Shown here: positions 23,046 through 33,489 of the stretch, one piece after another | Position numbering within the stretch: position 1 is the stretch's first letter | How the letters are laid out: the number at the start of each line of letters is the position of its first letter | Origin: Opeltia flavorubescens | Taxonomy: Eukaryota; Ascomycota; Lecanoromycetes; Teloschistales; Teloschistaceae | DNA: 64,000 nucleotides | Assembly (NCBI GenBank): GCA_000442125.1 | Contig: KE546982.1 | Coordinates: forward strand, 767,889-831,888 | Direction of reading: 5' to 3' | The notes under the pieces: generated by a model | The model's input: only the letters and a program-made list of their open reading frames with translations | Database searches by the model: none | Told to the model about the DNA's origin: nothing | Program-made: the position numbers and the translations under genes

Positions 23046-23300
23046 TCATATGGGTATCCGCCAGCCCGCTCGGTTAACCTCTGTGATATATCCCTTGATC
23101 CCCTCGATTAGAAGATAAACGACTATCCCAAACTCCATGACCCCCAATATCGCCTGCCAGATAGGAGTATCGAATTGAAGAGCTTAAACTAGTTCTTTGA
23201 TATCATGCACAGCGCCATATTTTTCCGTCGTTAGAAGCCTCAATCCCTGTGTCGCCGCCAGAAAGTCGAGAGACTGGCCGACTGCTTGCGATCTTGACAT
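23046..23300 (-). pseudogene. Unassigned coding fragment with one membrane segment
   Basis: The minus strand from ATG at 23,300 to TGA at 23,046 reads as protein: QAVGQSLDFLAATQGLRLL, then EKYGAVHDIKELV, a single stop (TAA at 23,184-23,186), then ALQFDTPIWQ. A hydrophobic helix, AILGVMEFGIVVYLLIEGI, follows, with a short tail. The frame is in register on both sides of the stop, which points to a point change (for example CAA to TAA) rather than chance. It is convergent with the kinase-fold gene, about 140 bp from its stop. I do not recognise the family; upstream exons may be lost. Confidence 0.4.
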
Positions 23301-23426
23301 ATCCGCTTTGAAGCTTCGTGTTCTTTCCGGTTCAGCGCGGTGTCGGCTTTGCCCCAGCTAATGTATTTGTATCAGGTTGTGGTGAATGCTGGCAGCATTT
23401 AATCAAGTCCTTGGTAGTTGTAAGGC

Positions 23427-24600
23427 TTGAGACTGTCCGCGGCGGTAAAGACAAATTATTATTCGTCCGACAGCACTTACTACGAAAAGCTGGAATTCAA
23501 CAACAGGACTCGTTCCGTCAACGGTAGGACCCGGTCAGCAACAATTACAACAACACGATCGAACAACGAATCCAAATGTGGCGAGGCCGGCAACAACAGG
23601 TTACAATATAATAAACCTAGCATCGAGGGTGACGAGAAAATAATTAAGATTAGACACACATTCGTAGAACGTCAAGCAAGTTATGTCAGAACTCGTGCGG
23701 CAGAGAATAGTCTAGAGCTTATACGCTACGAACGCCAGAGCTGAACGTGAAGCAAACGACTACAATATATAAGCGCAAAAAGCCAGAGCATGGCACGAAG
23801 ATTCAAAGCAACCCGTCAACAAGTAATAGTCACTCAACAAGTAGCACAACATCGCAAAATGAGGAAGAGATAGCCTATTGGAGGTTGAAGAACATTCAAC
23901 AAGCTTAAAGCCAAAAGGCGGTACGACAGGGCAGAGAAGCAACGCAACAACTGCTAACATCACCAATCCAAGGACTTTATCAACAGAGCAACGGGCGGGA
24001 ATATCAAGCGAGACAGGGAACGGCGAAAAAAGACGAGCACCTACGGCATCACCTTTCGTGGTGCTAAGAATATTTGCGGATCTAAATTAAACCCTAATAT
24101 TGAAGTAATAAGTGCAGAAGTGACTTGACCTATAGGCTGGTCTACCAATACTGACGGTGAACAATCCTTTTCGCAAACCGGGCGTAGAACAAGCAAGCTT
24201 CCGAAAACGAGGCTACGGTCAGCGCGGCGGCTATAATCTATCTTGGTTAAAAAGAGGAGGAGGTAATACCCGTGGCTTTTAAAAAGGACAGTACAGTACA
24301 AAAGCAGGAGAAAACCAAATTGAGATTATCGAAAGAATCCTCCAAGGAACACTATTAGAAGAAGCAGGGTACGGAAACCAATGAGGATAATAACAAGGTA
24401 AATGGTATTGTGAAACATGGGAGCATCGATCCTGAACGACTAAGAAGACTAATACATGGTCATGCAGACGAGCGGCGGACTGGGTCGTCCCTAGCACGAG
24501 TACCACGGCTAACTGTTGAAAGACTGAAGCTTAAGAGATGGGTTTGGTTTGGAGGGAATAAAATTCCTAGAAGTAGAATAAGAAAAATATCGTGGTGACT
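23427..24600 (+). other. Decayed coding-like stretch, possibly transposon-derived
   Basis: Plus-strand frames are rich in N, Q, T, S, R and K. One segment (about 23,760-24,090) reads as a low-complexity lead followed by a helical EEEIAYWRLKNIQQA patch and a Q/R-rich basic stretch. This could be the remains of a nucleocapsid-like protein of a retroelement or of a disordered host protein. No catalytic domain is visible, so I do not assign a family. Confidence 0.2.
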
Positions 24601-25156
24601 AATCAATACTAGAGGATTGAATGAGTCGTATTATCTGTAAATGCCTCTCTAAATTGTACCGTGCGTTAAACGGACTGATAGTATCACAGGCATGAGCGAC
24701 GAAAATAGCCGTACAGAAAATCTTATGATAAATCCCGTGTTAACGCGCAAAATTAATCGTCTGGTTTCACGTCTACTGTTGGCCATCAGTCCCCAACCCT
24801 GGGAAGGACGTTATAGGGCGATTGGAAGGATGAGGCGATTTTGGGCCATACTTTGCTATTTGTCAAGCTGATTGCTTCTTTGGCCGTTAGGAGAGGTTGC
24901 ATGTCCACCAGAGTTCGATGATACTTCCGAATACCTCTTCCCATCTATGGATACACTTTTTCCTTTAAATTTAACGCCGGCAAAGCATTCGTCAAGAAGC
25001 CGAAATTCGAAACAAGATACAGGACCTACTGAGACATTGACGAGGTTCTTGTCCTTAAGCGCCCATCCCGTTTCATATCACCCATTGTCGAAAATGCAGG
25101 TAAGAATGCCTTGATTATCTCCAGAAGGTGGTTTGATAACCATGCTAAATGCCATA
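24601..25156. other. No supported gene
   Basis: Short frames only, nothing recognisable. Confidence 0.4.
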
Positions 25157-26083
25157 CTAATTGGTGGCTGGGAAAAACAGGTGGCTGAGGATCGCCAATG
25201 GCCAACACCCATGCACTCGGAAGATGATCAAACGGTGGAGTAGCGTCTGAGTGCGTCGAGCCTTGATACAATCTGGCACTCCTCCAAGGTAGAACATGGG
25301 TTTGGCGATTGATGTTGAGCCTTCAATCCCCTCGGTCGCTTGGAGATGTTCATCTCGATTCGCGGGATGACACTTTGCGCTTCTCTCCTTTTTGCACCAG
25401 GACATCACCTGCGATCTTGAAGGGCGATAAGGAAATCGTTGAGCGTTTGAGGTCTCCCGTCCTCCTATTTTTGACGCTGGATGGACCGAGAAATTGGGAC
25501 AATGACCATTCGGGAGTTCTGGAATTAAAAGTATAAGACATGGCAGTGCCCTAACCACCAATCCCATGGAAGGATCTGTGTCTCCTCTCTTTCGCAGCAT
25601 CATGGAAGCTTGTCCCCGAAGGTCACCTAGTAACCGGCTAATTCTGGTAAACCTGTGGATCATGTCGAAAGCCGGTGTTGACGTGGCCCCATTCGTCTCC
25701 CCAGGGAAGCGCATCCGCCAATTATTACAACAAGCCAATGTGAAGAGCGACACAAGTCGCTGCTTGGATTCTCGTGGCTCTCTGTCCCAGCTTCGTACGT
25801 GTCTTGTCGGATTCGTCATAATATGAGATGAGTCCCGCCAGTTAAGAATGAGTATGGCCAGCACGGCAAATGATACCATGCAACGAGTTACGGCGGAATT
25901 GTCACGGAGGGTAACCTCAACGACGGGTCCGACCCTACTTTCGATGAAGTTAGTGGTGCTGAGACGGTCATCGGCACACTTCTTAAGCATCTGGAGCGCG
26001 TTTATGGAGGGAGGTTGATTGACGGTGTCGTTATGCCTAGGGACAGTCCTCGTTCCTATTTGCATTGTTATGCATTGCAGCAC
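25157..26083 (-). CDS. 308-codon open frame of unknown identity
   Basis: The longest unassigned frame of the GC-normal region, minus strand, ATG or alternative start at 26,083. Residues about 65-80 (MVSFAVLAILILNW) form a possible membrane helix. The rest is R/S/P-rich without a motif I can name. Length alone makes chance less likely, but composition is poor for a folded protein. Another minus frame reads as plausible helical protein around 25,740-25,830 (YDESDKTRTKLGQRATRIQ). The DNA may therefore be a decayed gene whose true frame shifts along the locus. Confidence 0.2.
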   Translation of the reverse strand: MLQCITMQIGTRTVPRHNDTVNQPPSINALQMLKKCADDRLSTTNFIESRVGPVVEVTLRDNSAVTRCMVSFAVLAILILNWRDSSHIMTNPTRHVRSWDREPRESKQRLVSLFTLACCNNWRMRFPGETNGATSTPAFDMIHRFTRISRLLGDLRGQASMMLRKRGDTDPSMGLVVRALPCLILLIPELPNGHCPNFSVHPASKIGGRETSNAQRFPYRPSRSQVMSWCKKERSAKCHPANRDEHLQATEGIEGSTSIAKPMFYLGGVPDCIKARRTQTLLHRLIIFRVHGCWPLAILSHLFFPATN

Positions 26084-27330
26084 GGAATTGGCCTTCTTTT
26101 TTGCATTGTTTCATCATGGTGTCTGGCTAGTCCTAGTGCTGGACGGGATCGATGTTCAAGCTTGTGAAGGCTGCCGGTATGAGGGGGATTGGGAGAGGCT
26201 TGCGCTTTTTGGAAAGTGTGGAATGAACGAGTGGTAGTTTTTGCTGGATGGACTGGGTCTGATTGGCAAAGTCATGTTAGCTTGAAGCTGTAGACGAAGG
26301 ATGATATAGATGCGGAGCTTGCGACCAGGATGTTCTGGAAAATGGTCTAGGTTAGGGATCTCCCTTATAGAGTAGTCGCCGGCAGGAATGCATCGATCAA
26401 GGACCCCAAGGCGTGGCATGGCGGATTGCGTCCAGAGCAAGCTGAGACGGAGAGTCTTGGACCTTGCATGTTTCTCCGGCAGAGAAGACTGAGACAGACC
26501 AAAAGAGCTTGCACTTATTGGTCGCATGACTGAGCGAGACATTAGTGACACCAGTCATCAAATTACAACACAAAGCAAGAAATCAAGCAAACAAACTTTC
26601 GTGTCGCTCCGGCATGGAATTCTGGAGGTACGAAGCACTAAGTCAAGCAACCAACCCAAAACAAGCAAACAACTTGATTTGCTTCGGCAAACTTTCGATT
26701 CTTTCCAGCGTACTTTCTAACATATAGAATAAGACCAAACTTTCTGGCATGACGTCCTTTTCCACTTCTGCATGTGAGCGATTTTTGGAAAGCTCCGACG
26801 CAGAAACTGCAACCCACTCCAGCATGAATTGATAGCTACGACCATCCAAAACTCCCATCACATCGTTTCCATACAATTATCTACATTCAGACCTGCTTGA
26901 TGCCTCTGGTAGAAACTGAGTGAATCGGGAGCCTTTCTTGCATGGTTATTGAAGGAATAAAATGTAAGTTGGCGAGAAGTGGTGTCCACTTACTACGACC
27001 GCGGGCCTATCTACCTTGGTCTCTCAAGATATTAGTGGTAACCATCTCAAGCGGCAAAATTTCCCATGGTATTGTTAACATTTTCCGGTCGATGGCAGAA
27101 TGCTAATCATAATGATTCCTTCTCAGCTCGATATTTCCCTCTGCATTTCCATCCTCTACCCAATAATCAGCCTCCAGCGACCACGTCTCCGTCTCCGCCC
27201 TCCATCCTTTCCTCTGCTGTTCAGCCCATCCGCTGTATCGTTCAAGCTCCTCCTATTCGAATCTCCTATCCCCTTCCCTCGCCAGCAATCACTGCAAATA
27301 AGACCCAGCGCCCTCAAGCACCAGAAAGCA
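26084..27330. other. No supported gene
   Basis: Frames at 26,156-26,551 (minus) and 27,066-27,383 (plus, proline-rich) have no motif. Around 26,560-26,690 several AAGCAA and CAAACAA phrases recur in a low-complexity stretch. Nothing else recognised. Confidence 0.35.
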
Positions 27331-27780
27331 TCAATCAAGTCCATGGTGAAGGTCTCTGTCATGAGCTCAGCTCTAATAGATGATCCCGAACAATCTGCTA
27401 CGACCATTGTTATGAGTCAATCTCGGACAGAGGGATTTATGGCCCTTAGGACATTAGATGTATCTAATTAGCAAAAATTCAAGGGCCATAGAGAAGACAT
27501 CTCACGCATCAAAATTGAAGCCGCCGACCTTTTGACGAGGACCGCCCGCCTCAATACCCAATTGATTTGCGATGTCGAAGAAAGTGGAAGTGCTATCGAT
27601 AAGGTGGAAGGTGTAGCCTCCACCGCGGGCTTGCAACGGCCGACTCTCAGTAATCAAGAGAAGGGTATTGCAAGGAATGTTTGAGGCCAATTTGACGGAC
27701 TGGAGGTTCTAGCCTCATCAAATGGCCAGGTCATGGAGCCTCTCAATAACAGGATGGCGAATGGAGGATGGAGGGACTAA
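27331..27780 (+). pseudogene. Decayed coiled-coil coding fragment
   Basis: In one plus frame the sequence reads QKFKGHREDISRIKIEA, DLLTRTARLNTQLI, DVEESGSAIDKVEG and so on, a helical, heptad-like pattern that resembles the N-terminal coiled coil of fungal STAND-type receptors. A TAG just before it (27,469-27,471) could be an intron acceptor (TCTAATTAG). A TGA about 210 bp on and a TAA near 27,778 also interrupt the frame. The family link rests on the general pattern only. Confidence 0.25.
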
Positions 27781-29238
27781 AGACACAGGCTTCCGACACC
27801 GATCTTGCGGCGAAAACATCGAATCAAATGGAAGTCAACTTGAAGAGGCGACGCACAGGCGCTCTGAGGAGTTTAGAGATGGGATACTTGGCCGACAAGA
27901 ACATCTTGGGTATCCAGCTGTCCCTGCTCACAGACTCGCCACTGAGCTCAGCAGTCTTCTCATTAATCACACCACAGCAGTACCTGGATTTAGTAACATC
28001 AGCTCCTCGCGCTTACCCTCGCAATCATCTCGAGCCAGCTATTTAGAAAGCAACGACCAGTCAGATCGGGAACTTCTCGAGAACATTACTCTCAATACTG
28101 CTCCCAACACAAAGTTTCAACGGTGACATATCACTCCTCAGCGTCGCTAGAATTACATTTGCAATACATGTCACTCCAAGGTTTGAGGCAGGGTTCGAGA
28201 GTGAAAATCTTATTCGTTTTATGACGCCTCCGCGCTGTTGAATCTCGTCAAAAGACGGAGGAAACCTATGAAGTGGTCCAACTCTAGATCTGTCGATAGC
28301 TCTCAATGTCCTCTACCGTATTGATCCTCGCTCTTTCAGCAAACAACATAGTCGACTCAGATCTCAAATAATACACTTCCAAAAACGCTTATTCGACGGC
28401 CTCGATATCGACTTCGCCTAGATACTGCCATCGCCTCGGGAAGAGGCGATATCCATATGCTCGACAAGCTTGGCCTCCGTGCCAAAACTCAACTGCCTGC
28501 TCTCGGCCATCCCTTTTTTGGCACGATTTTGAAGTTGCCCTCGAGCCCACGAATAATGACAACGACGAGAGTCGTTAGAGCTCGATGGAAACGGCAGCCT
28601 ATTGTCAAAGGGAGATTGAGCATCTGCCTCTGTCCGAAGCTCAAAAGATCCACGGACATTTTGAAATGGTGTATTAGACTGACTAGAGGTATACGTGGTC
28701 GTTGCTAGTGTAAGTACTTTATCCAGATACCGCCATCAGGCTGGGACTTTAGTGAGAGTTCTTCCACGAGTACCAACCCCTGGACCGTCAGCCGGCAGTC
28801 TATGAATCATCGGCTTCGAGACCACAGGCTGACGATCTTTAGCCGCCGATGGGCGCTGGATCCTAGCAACCTGCCGAACGTATATCCTCCTCATCGACGC
28901 CCTACAGAAAGACGGTAATCGTGGCCGGATTTCGGTCCAAAAGTGGTTCATCATAAGGCAAACTCGGTTTCGAAATTCCTTCGCCAAAGACAAAAAACCT
29001 TAATCATGCCGCCTAATACTCAAACTCTTACACGTCGCGTAATCCAATACGAAACCAAAAGCTCCACTCTCGCGCACCCCCACTCGCTTCAACATCGGTG
29101 TCGACGACAGGAAAACCTCTATTGTCACGGCCACGGGCCCATTAGACCCGACATCGTTAGAGATGCTAAGAAGGTACAAAGCTACTTGCCCGATATTGCC
29201 GGAACTGGATGCATTATGGGTCAGCACGTGGATGCACA
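27781..29238. other. No supported gene; scattered coding-like scraps
   Basis: Plus-strand scraps (for example around 28,260-28,420, ALNVLYRIDPRSF and RLFDGLDIDFA) look protein-like but are short and interrupted. I cannot name a family. Frame 28,943-29,638 is open for 231 codons but overlaps the kelch fragment in a different frame and is probably a shadow. Confidence 0.3.
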
Positions 29239-29409
29239 TAGAGTCATCGGATCTTCGAACCCGAGGCCCGAGGGCCGACCCCGAAAGGCAGAGCGAGGCA
29301 TGCAGCTGCCGTATATGATGACAAGCTGTACACTGTCGGCGGTTTGGCTGGCAACGAAACCTACACGTTGGACGAGATTTGCTACCTGGACCTCAAAACA
29401 TGGACGTGA
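29239..29409 (+). pseudogene. Kelch-repeat fragment
   Basis: The plus frame through 29,302 reads GPTPKGRARHAAAVYDDKL, then YTVGGLAGNETYTLDEICYL and DLKTWT before a TGA at 29,407. This is the R-x-x-H-x-A...GG...L-D-E-I-x-x-L-D-x-x-T-W pattern of one kelch blade. Only about one blade is recognisable and both sides run into stops, so it is a fragment of a beta-propeller protein, not a gene. The tryptophan expected after WT is replaced by the stop (TGG to TGA). Kelch propellers bind partner proteins; nothing more can be said about this one. Confidence 0.45.
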
Positions 29410-29949
29410 TCACGCTTCTGAGAGTGTCATCCGTATCACCTATACCCTTGAATCGGTACAAATGATATCGATTGAGTATATTAGATTAACCATGCAAAAA
29501 CAAAACATTCATCACCAAGAATACAACATCATCACCTATATCTACGACAGCAGCTCTGCTAGTCGACTCTCAATCTCTGAACCCAAGAAAAATCCTTTTT
29601 CCGCTGCTCAACCACTGATATTTCGTGCCTCGGTTTGACCATACAATCTTGATCTGGGGCGGACAAATCTGGGTATTTGGAGATTTGGACCTTAGTATAG
29701 AGCGATCAGGTGAAATCTGATAGCTCGGTCTGAAGAGTAGCCCAGCTTTCAGAATCGCGCCAGCTCAAGGCACGTCTGATGGTCCCTTGATCTTGACGTG
29801 GAATATTAAAAAGGTGCGCGAGAGGAGAGTGGATACGTATTAGATCAAGCGGTATGAAGAGGAGGTGAACGACGACAATTAAGAGAGATCTGAGGGATGT
29901 CCCTTCCACATCCAAGCGCCTGCCGGCCACCATCCTTGAGGGCACAGCC

Positions 29950-30225
29950 ATGCCTCAATCTGCTATCCCCCCCGACCCCCTCCACTTGGAGAGAATCGTC
30001 CATACAACGCCTGTATACATGTGTTACCTCGGCTCTGAACACTTGGGCTTTAATACGTGGCCACACTTTCTTTTGCACCCTAACGACATAATCTCCGCCG
30101 TTGTCTATCACCTCCCCACTAAAGCTGATCGAGATCGAGTCACATGTGAGACCGGGAGAATTGCCTTAGTTGATTGGAGATTGTGGGTTCGATCCATGTT
30201 TAGGCTGACAAACAAGGAAGATTGA
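29950..30225 (+). CDS. Small unassigned open frame, 91 codons
   Basis: ATG at 29,950 (preceded by CACAGCC) to TGA. The product reads like folded protein: HLERIVHTTPVYMCYLGSEH, then NDIISAVVYHLPTKADRDR and ALVDWRLWVRSMFRLTN. No family recognised. It overlaps a minus frame (29,845-30,111) of poorer composition. Could be a small gene or a remaining exon. Confidence 0.3.
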   Translation: MPQSAIPPDPLHLERIVHTTPVYMCYLGSEHLGFNTWPHFLLHPNDIISAVVYHLPTKADRDRVTCETGRIALVDWRLWVRSMFRLTNKED

Positions 30226-30895
30226 TCGCCATGGTTACGACCGCTGAAGAGACAGTAAAGGCGGTGATGAACCAAGTGCAGGCGGCATTTGAGATACCGA
30301 TTCCGTCGCGGATACCAGCGTCGCCCGCAGGATTTGTCATCGAACATGGCGTTGCATAGGCAATTCATCGAGTGCCATGTACCAAAGCCAGCTGAGAACT
30401 CTCCTCCACCTCCTACCCTGCGGCAAGAAAACTCTCCCGTCCCCATCCCAGACGAAACTTCCAGAGATCGTCACAAAAAGGACAAAAATCAATCTCTGTT
30501 GGCCTCCAAAACACTTCTATTTCATCCTACTACATCTGCAAACCCAGAGAAACCAACCTATCCAACAAATCACACCTATCCCAGTACCCCTGCCTCCTCC
30601 ACCAGCTACGCCGCAAACTCCTGCGCAATATGGGCATGGGATGTTTCGCTCCAACCCCTACGCGATACGCCAACGTTCACGAGACGCCTCCCCTGAAACC
30701 TCGTTCTCTATTCACATTGTTTGTATACACTATCTCGTCCCGACAAACGACGTATGGCGAATTGGGTCAGGGGACGGTCCTAGCAAGGGCAAGGCTGTGA
30801 GCGACGCATGTAACCTCTGCCGGTTGTCAATCGCCATTTGACGAGCGAGATATTTGGCTGTTGGAAGTTTTGTGCAAGGACTCTGGTGGCAAACT
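30226..30895. other. No supported gene; proline-rich frames
   Basis: Two overlapping plus frames (30,289-30,696; 30,377-30,841) are proline- and serine-rich with no motif. A short protein-like piece from 30,231 (MVTTAEETVKAVMNQVQAAF) precedes them and soon meets stops. Confidence 0.3.
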
Positions 30896-31491
30896 CTGAG
30901 GAGCGATATATGTCGCTCCTGGGATATCTTTGGGAGATCTTTAGGATTTTCTTGGCGGCCGAAACCTGAGGAGCGACACATGTCGCGTTTGGGACTTCTT
31001 TGGTAGCCGAATTCTGAGGAGCGACATGTGTCGCGTTTGGGATTTCTTTGGGACTTCTTTGGGATTTCTTTGAGATATCTTTGGTGGCCGAAACCTGAGG
31101 AGCGACATATATCGCTTCTGGGATTCTAATAGGCCAACCTGCTCTGGTGGCCCAGGTTCATGCCACAGCGTTGATGACGCCGCCTCGAGCGGGCTTGTTA
31201 AAAAAGAATCCGGCCCAGCCTCAAGAGTTGACCTTCCCAAGGCCTCCCTTCCAACCTATACTGGTCCTACCCGACCAATCTACCTTCCAGCCAAGGTCTG
31301 TATAGAAGGATATATCGGAGCTCCCAGGCCACAGTGCTCTAGGTTACAAGCCCCCCGCTGGCGCAAGTCTGAGGAGTGAAATGTCTCGCTGCTCGAGTTT
31401 TGGTAGCTAAGTCTGAAGTGTGATAGATGTCGCTGGTGGGACTCGGTGTTAGAGTTTTGGTGGATAACCAAGGAGCGACATATATCGTTCC
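30896..31491. repeat. Palindromic minisatellite, CTGAGGAGCGACATRTGTCGC
   Basis: Seven copies of a CTGAGGAGCGACATRTGTCGC-like unit start near 30,896, 30,966, 31,014, 31,095, 31,369, 31,413 and 31,470. The core GCGACATATGTCGC is a near-perfect palindrome. Spacing is irregular (70, 48, 81, 274, 44, 57 bp). Some gaps hold tandem TTTGGGATTTCTTTGGGA phrases and a shared GGTGGCCGAAAC lead. On the minus strand the copies read as repeated RHMSLLRFRPPK-like peptides (frames 30,941-31,240 and 31,280-31,471). The array could therefore be a decayed repeat-coding gene or a non-coding minisatellite. Confidence 0.8.
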
Positions 31492-31861
31492 TCAGGATTT
31501 AGAACGCACGAAGGAGCAATGAAATCTTCTTATCTGAGTATTAAAAGGGGCGGACTCCAGCCGAAGTGCCGTGCATGGGGTGGAGATAGTGTAATATGGT
31601 AAAGGGGGTGCGGATCTTATAATGCTGGTGGGCTGGAGTCTCTATAGATGATAGAGAATCTACGTAATGCTGCTTCTACCACCCTAGGTGGCCTCCTCCT
31701 CTTCCATCTTGTCTTTGTCTTGCCTCCAACTTTGACTTAGTAGCTACTCGAATCTGCCCACCAACCCAGCTACTAGAGAGACTCAGCTATAACTTCCCTT
31801 TCTTGAATTTGCTGCCTACCCACTCATTCACTGGCCGATAGTCTTTCGTTCGAAGCATGAG
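31492..31861. other. No supported gene
   Basis: Nothing recognised. Ordinary composition with a short pyrimidine-rich part. Confidence 0.4.
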
Positions 31862-32080
31862 CTATTCCAAAGATCGTCCAATCTCCCTGAAAGCCCGCAA
31901 AGCGGTTCCTCCTTGGTCCTGGTAAGTAGCAAGGAATTTATCTCTTTCCCTTGTATAGATTCCATCATCACGAAGGGCCGAAAGCTGACGCTTAACGGTC
32001 CGGTACTTCTCTTCGGGCCATCTTAGAAACGAAGGTAAAAGATTCTTCAGACGAGGGACTGTAGCTTGCTGCTGCTGCAT
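31862..32080 (-). CDS. Small unassigned open frame, 72 codons
   Basis: ATG at 32,080 on the minus strand. The product begins MQQQQATVPRLKNLLPSFLR and continues charged and helical (YRTVKRQLSALRDDGIYTRE). Composition is protein-like and the ATG is at the very 5' end, but no family is recognised. An ambiguous base (N) lies upstream at 32,106. Confidence 0.3.
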   Translation of the reverse strand: MQQQQATVPRLKNLLPSFLRWPEEKYRTVKRQLSALRDDGIYTRERDKFLATYQDQGGTALRAFREIGRSLE

Positions 32081-32808
32081 ATTTCTCGAACGAGGAGGTT
32101 AATAGACNATGAGCGAGATTGATCATTAGTCTCGTTGATCTCAAGTAACGGAGATGAAGGAAAGTATCAGTTGAGAATAGTCAACACATAATCGGTCATC
32201 ACATAATATAACCTATTACCTCACTTTCTGCAATTACCAACAACTCGTTTTTGCATATAAGACCTTCTCGATCAACGTAAATTGACCAAATCATTCGACA
32301 GGATAAGATATACGATTAAACTAGAAGACGGTATATAGATCTTGACGGCTCGCAGAGTCACTATACCAGCCAGCCTGTACGATTAGTGCAAGATTGGAAG
32401 AAATACCTAGTAGAAAAAATAAGCAGCACCCTACAGATGATCTCGCAAGCGACAAACGTATCCTACCAGACGCCAGCGCCGTCTCCACAACCCCTACCGT
32501 TACCGGCGAACAAGCCCGCCCAATCATTCAAGCGGTACATTCAGTATTCATCATTTACTACGCGAAGGACCCTGCCAGCTAAATATCCATAGACGAATCA
32601 GCCCGATAATCAGCAATCAAACATCTCACCTTCAACCAACCACACCGATCCACAGCCTCATACTCTCCGCCGTCGCCGAAGCAAGCACCGCATCACCCGA
32701 GAGCTCTACGCCGAAAGACCAGCTACCAGTAAGAAGCACAGCGGAGGTCCAGCGAACCTAAGCCTCACAGAGACGTGAGTACAAGAACCTCTTGATCTTC
32801 TATTCCCG
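32081..32808. other. No supported gene; possible upstream exons
   Basis: Overlapping frames at 32,321-32,592 on both strands show no motif. A GTGAGT near 32,775 and a GATAG near 32,818 could bound an intron feeding the next frame, but the upstream frame is not clear. Confidence 0.3.
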
Positions 32809-33489
32809 ATGGAGATAGAAGGCGCTAGTCGGTCGTGGACCAGCGCATTGGACTCCTTCCTCGACTCCTCGGATGCACGCCTCGAACGACTTGTAACAAC
32901 CTCGCGGCTGCTGCAGCAAAGTAGAGAACAGTTTCGAGGAAAGTTGTTTGAGTCGGGGATTCATCCCCGGGAGTCATTCGTACTCAATCATCCGTCATCG
33001 GTGGATGAACACTCGCCTGCCAGTTACTCCTTGCACGATATTGCTGACGGTAGCGGAGAACAGGCTTACCGCAAACTGAAAGACCTCGCCACACCAAGCA
33101 AAGGCCCAACCAACGAATCAGCCTACGCCGATACCTCCACGATAGCGTTCTCTATGGTTCTCACACCACATCTTACAGGACTCTACGTCCACTAGGCCGA
33201 GGTGATTAGGAAGAAAGTGATTTACCACATGCACGACGTCGCTTCTTATAGGATCGCGGTCGACAAGGACCTCAAAGATTGCCGAGCCGCAGCGAATAAC
33301 ATTCTAGATTGGGGGCTTGGGGAGCGGCGTAAGGCTATCAACGAATCGCTGGAGCGGATCTATCAGCACTGTGAGGAAAAGAAGAAAGCTAAAGGCAAAG
33401 GCAAGGGCCCCGATGCAGCGGGTGGTGGCAAGGATCAGTCACCAGTAAGTAAGAAGCAGCGAATCGATGACGATGATAGAGAATCATAG
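32809..33489 (+). pseudogene. Unassigned 226-residue frame with one in-frame stop
   Basis: One plus frame from ATG at 32,809 to TAG at 33,487 is interrupted only by TAG at 33,193-33,195 and stays in register across it. The N-terminal part is helical (SALDSFLDSSDARLERLVTT, SRLLQQSREQFRGKLFESG). After the stop comes another helical part (AVDKDLKDCRAAANNILDW) with a very basic KKKAKGKGKGK stretch and a C-terminal acidic KKQRIDDDDRES. The stop could be CAG to TAG by a RIP-type change, or the edge of an intron ending CACTAG. The basic tail suggests nucleic-acid binding or nuclear location, which is inference only. Confidence 0.4.

Noticed and set aside
30140-30210. tRNA-like GGTTCGATCC box near 30,187
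   Set aside because: No A box at the right distance and no cloverleaf can be drawn; the DNA lies inside an open frame.
30896-31491. CRISPR-like palindromic repeat array
   Set aside because: Spacing ranges from 44 to 274 bp, units are degenerate, no cas genes are present and the genome is fungal. It is a minisatellite.
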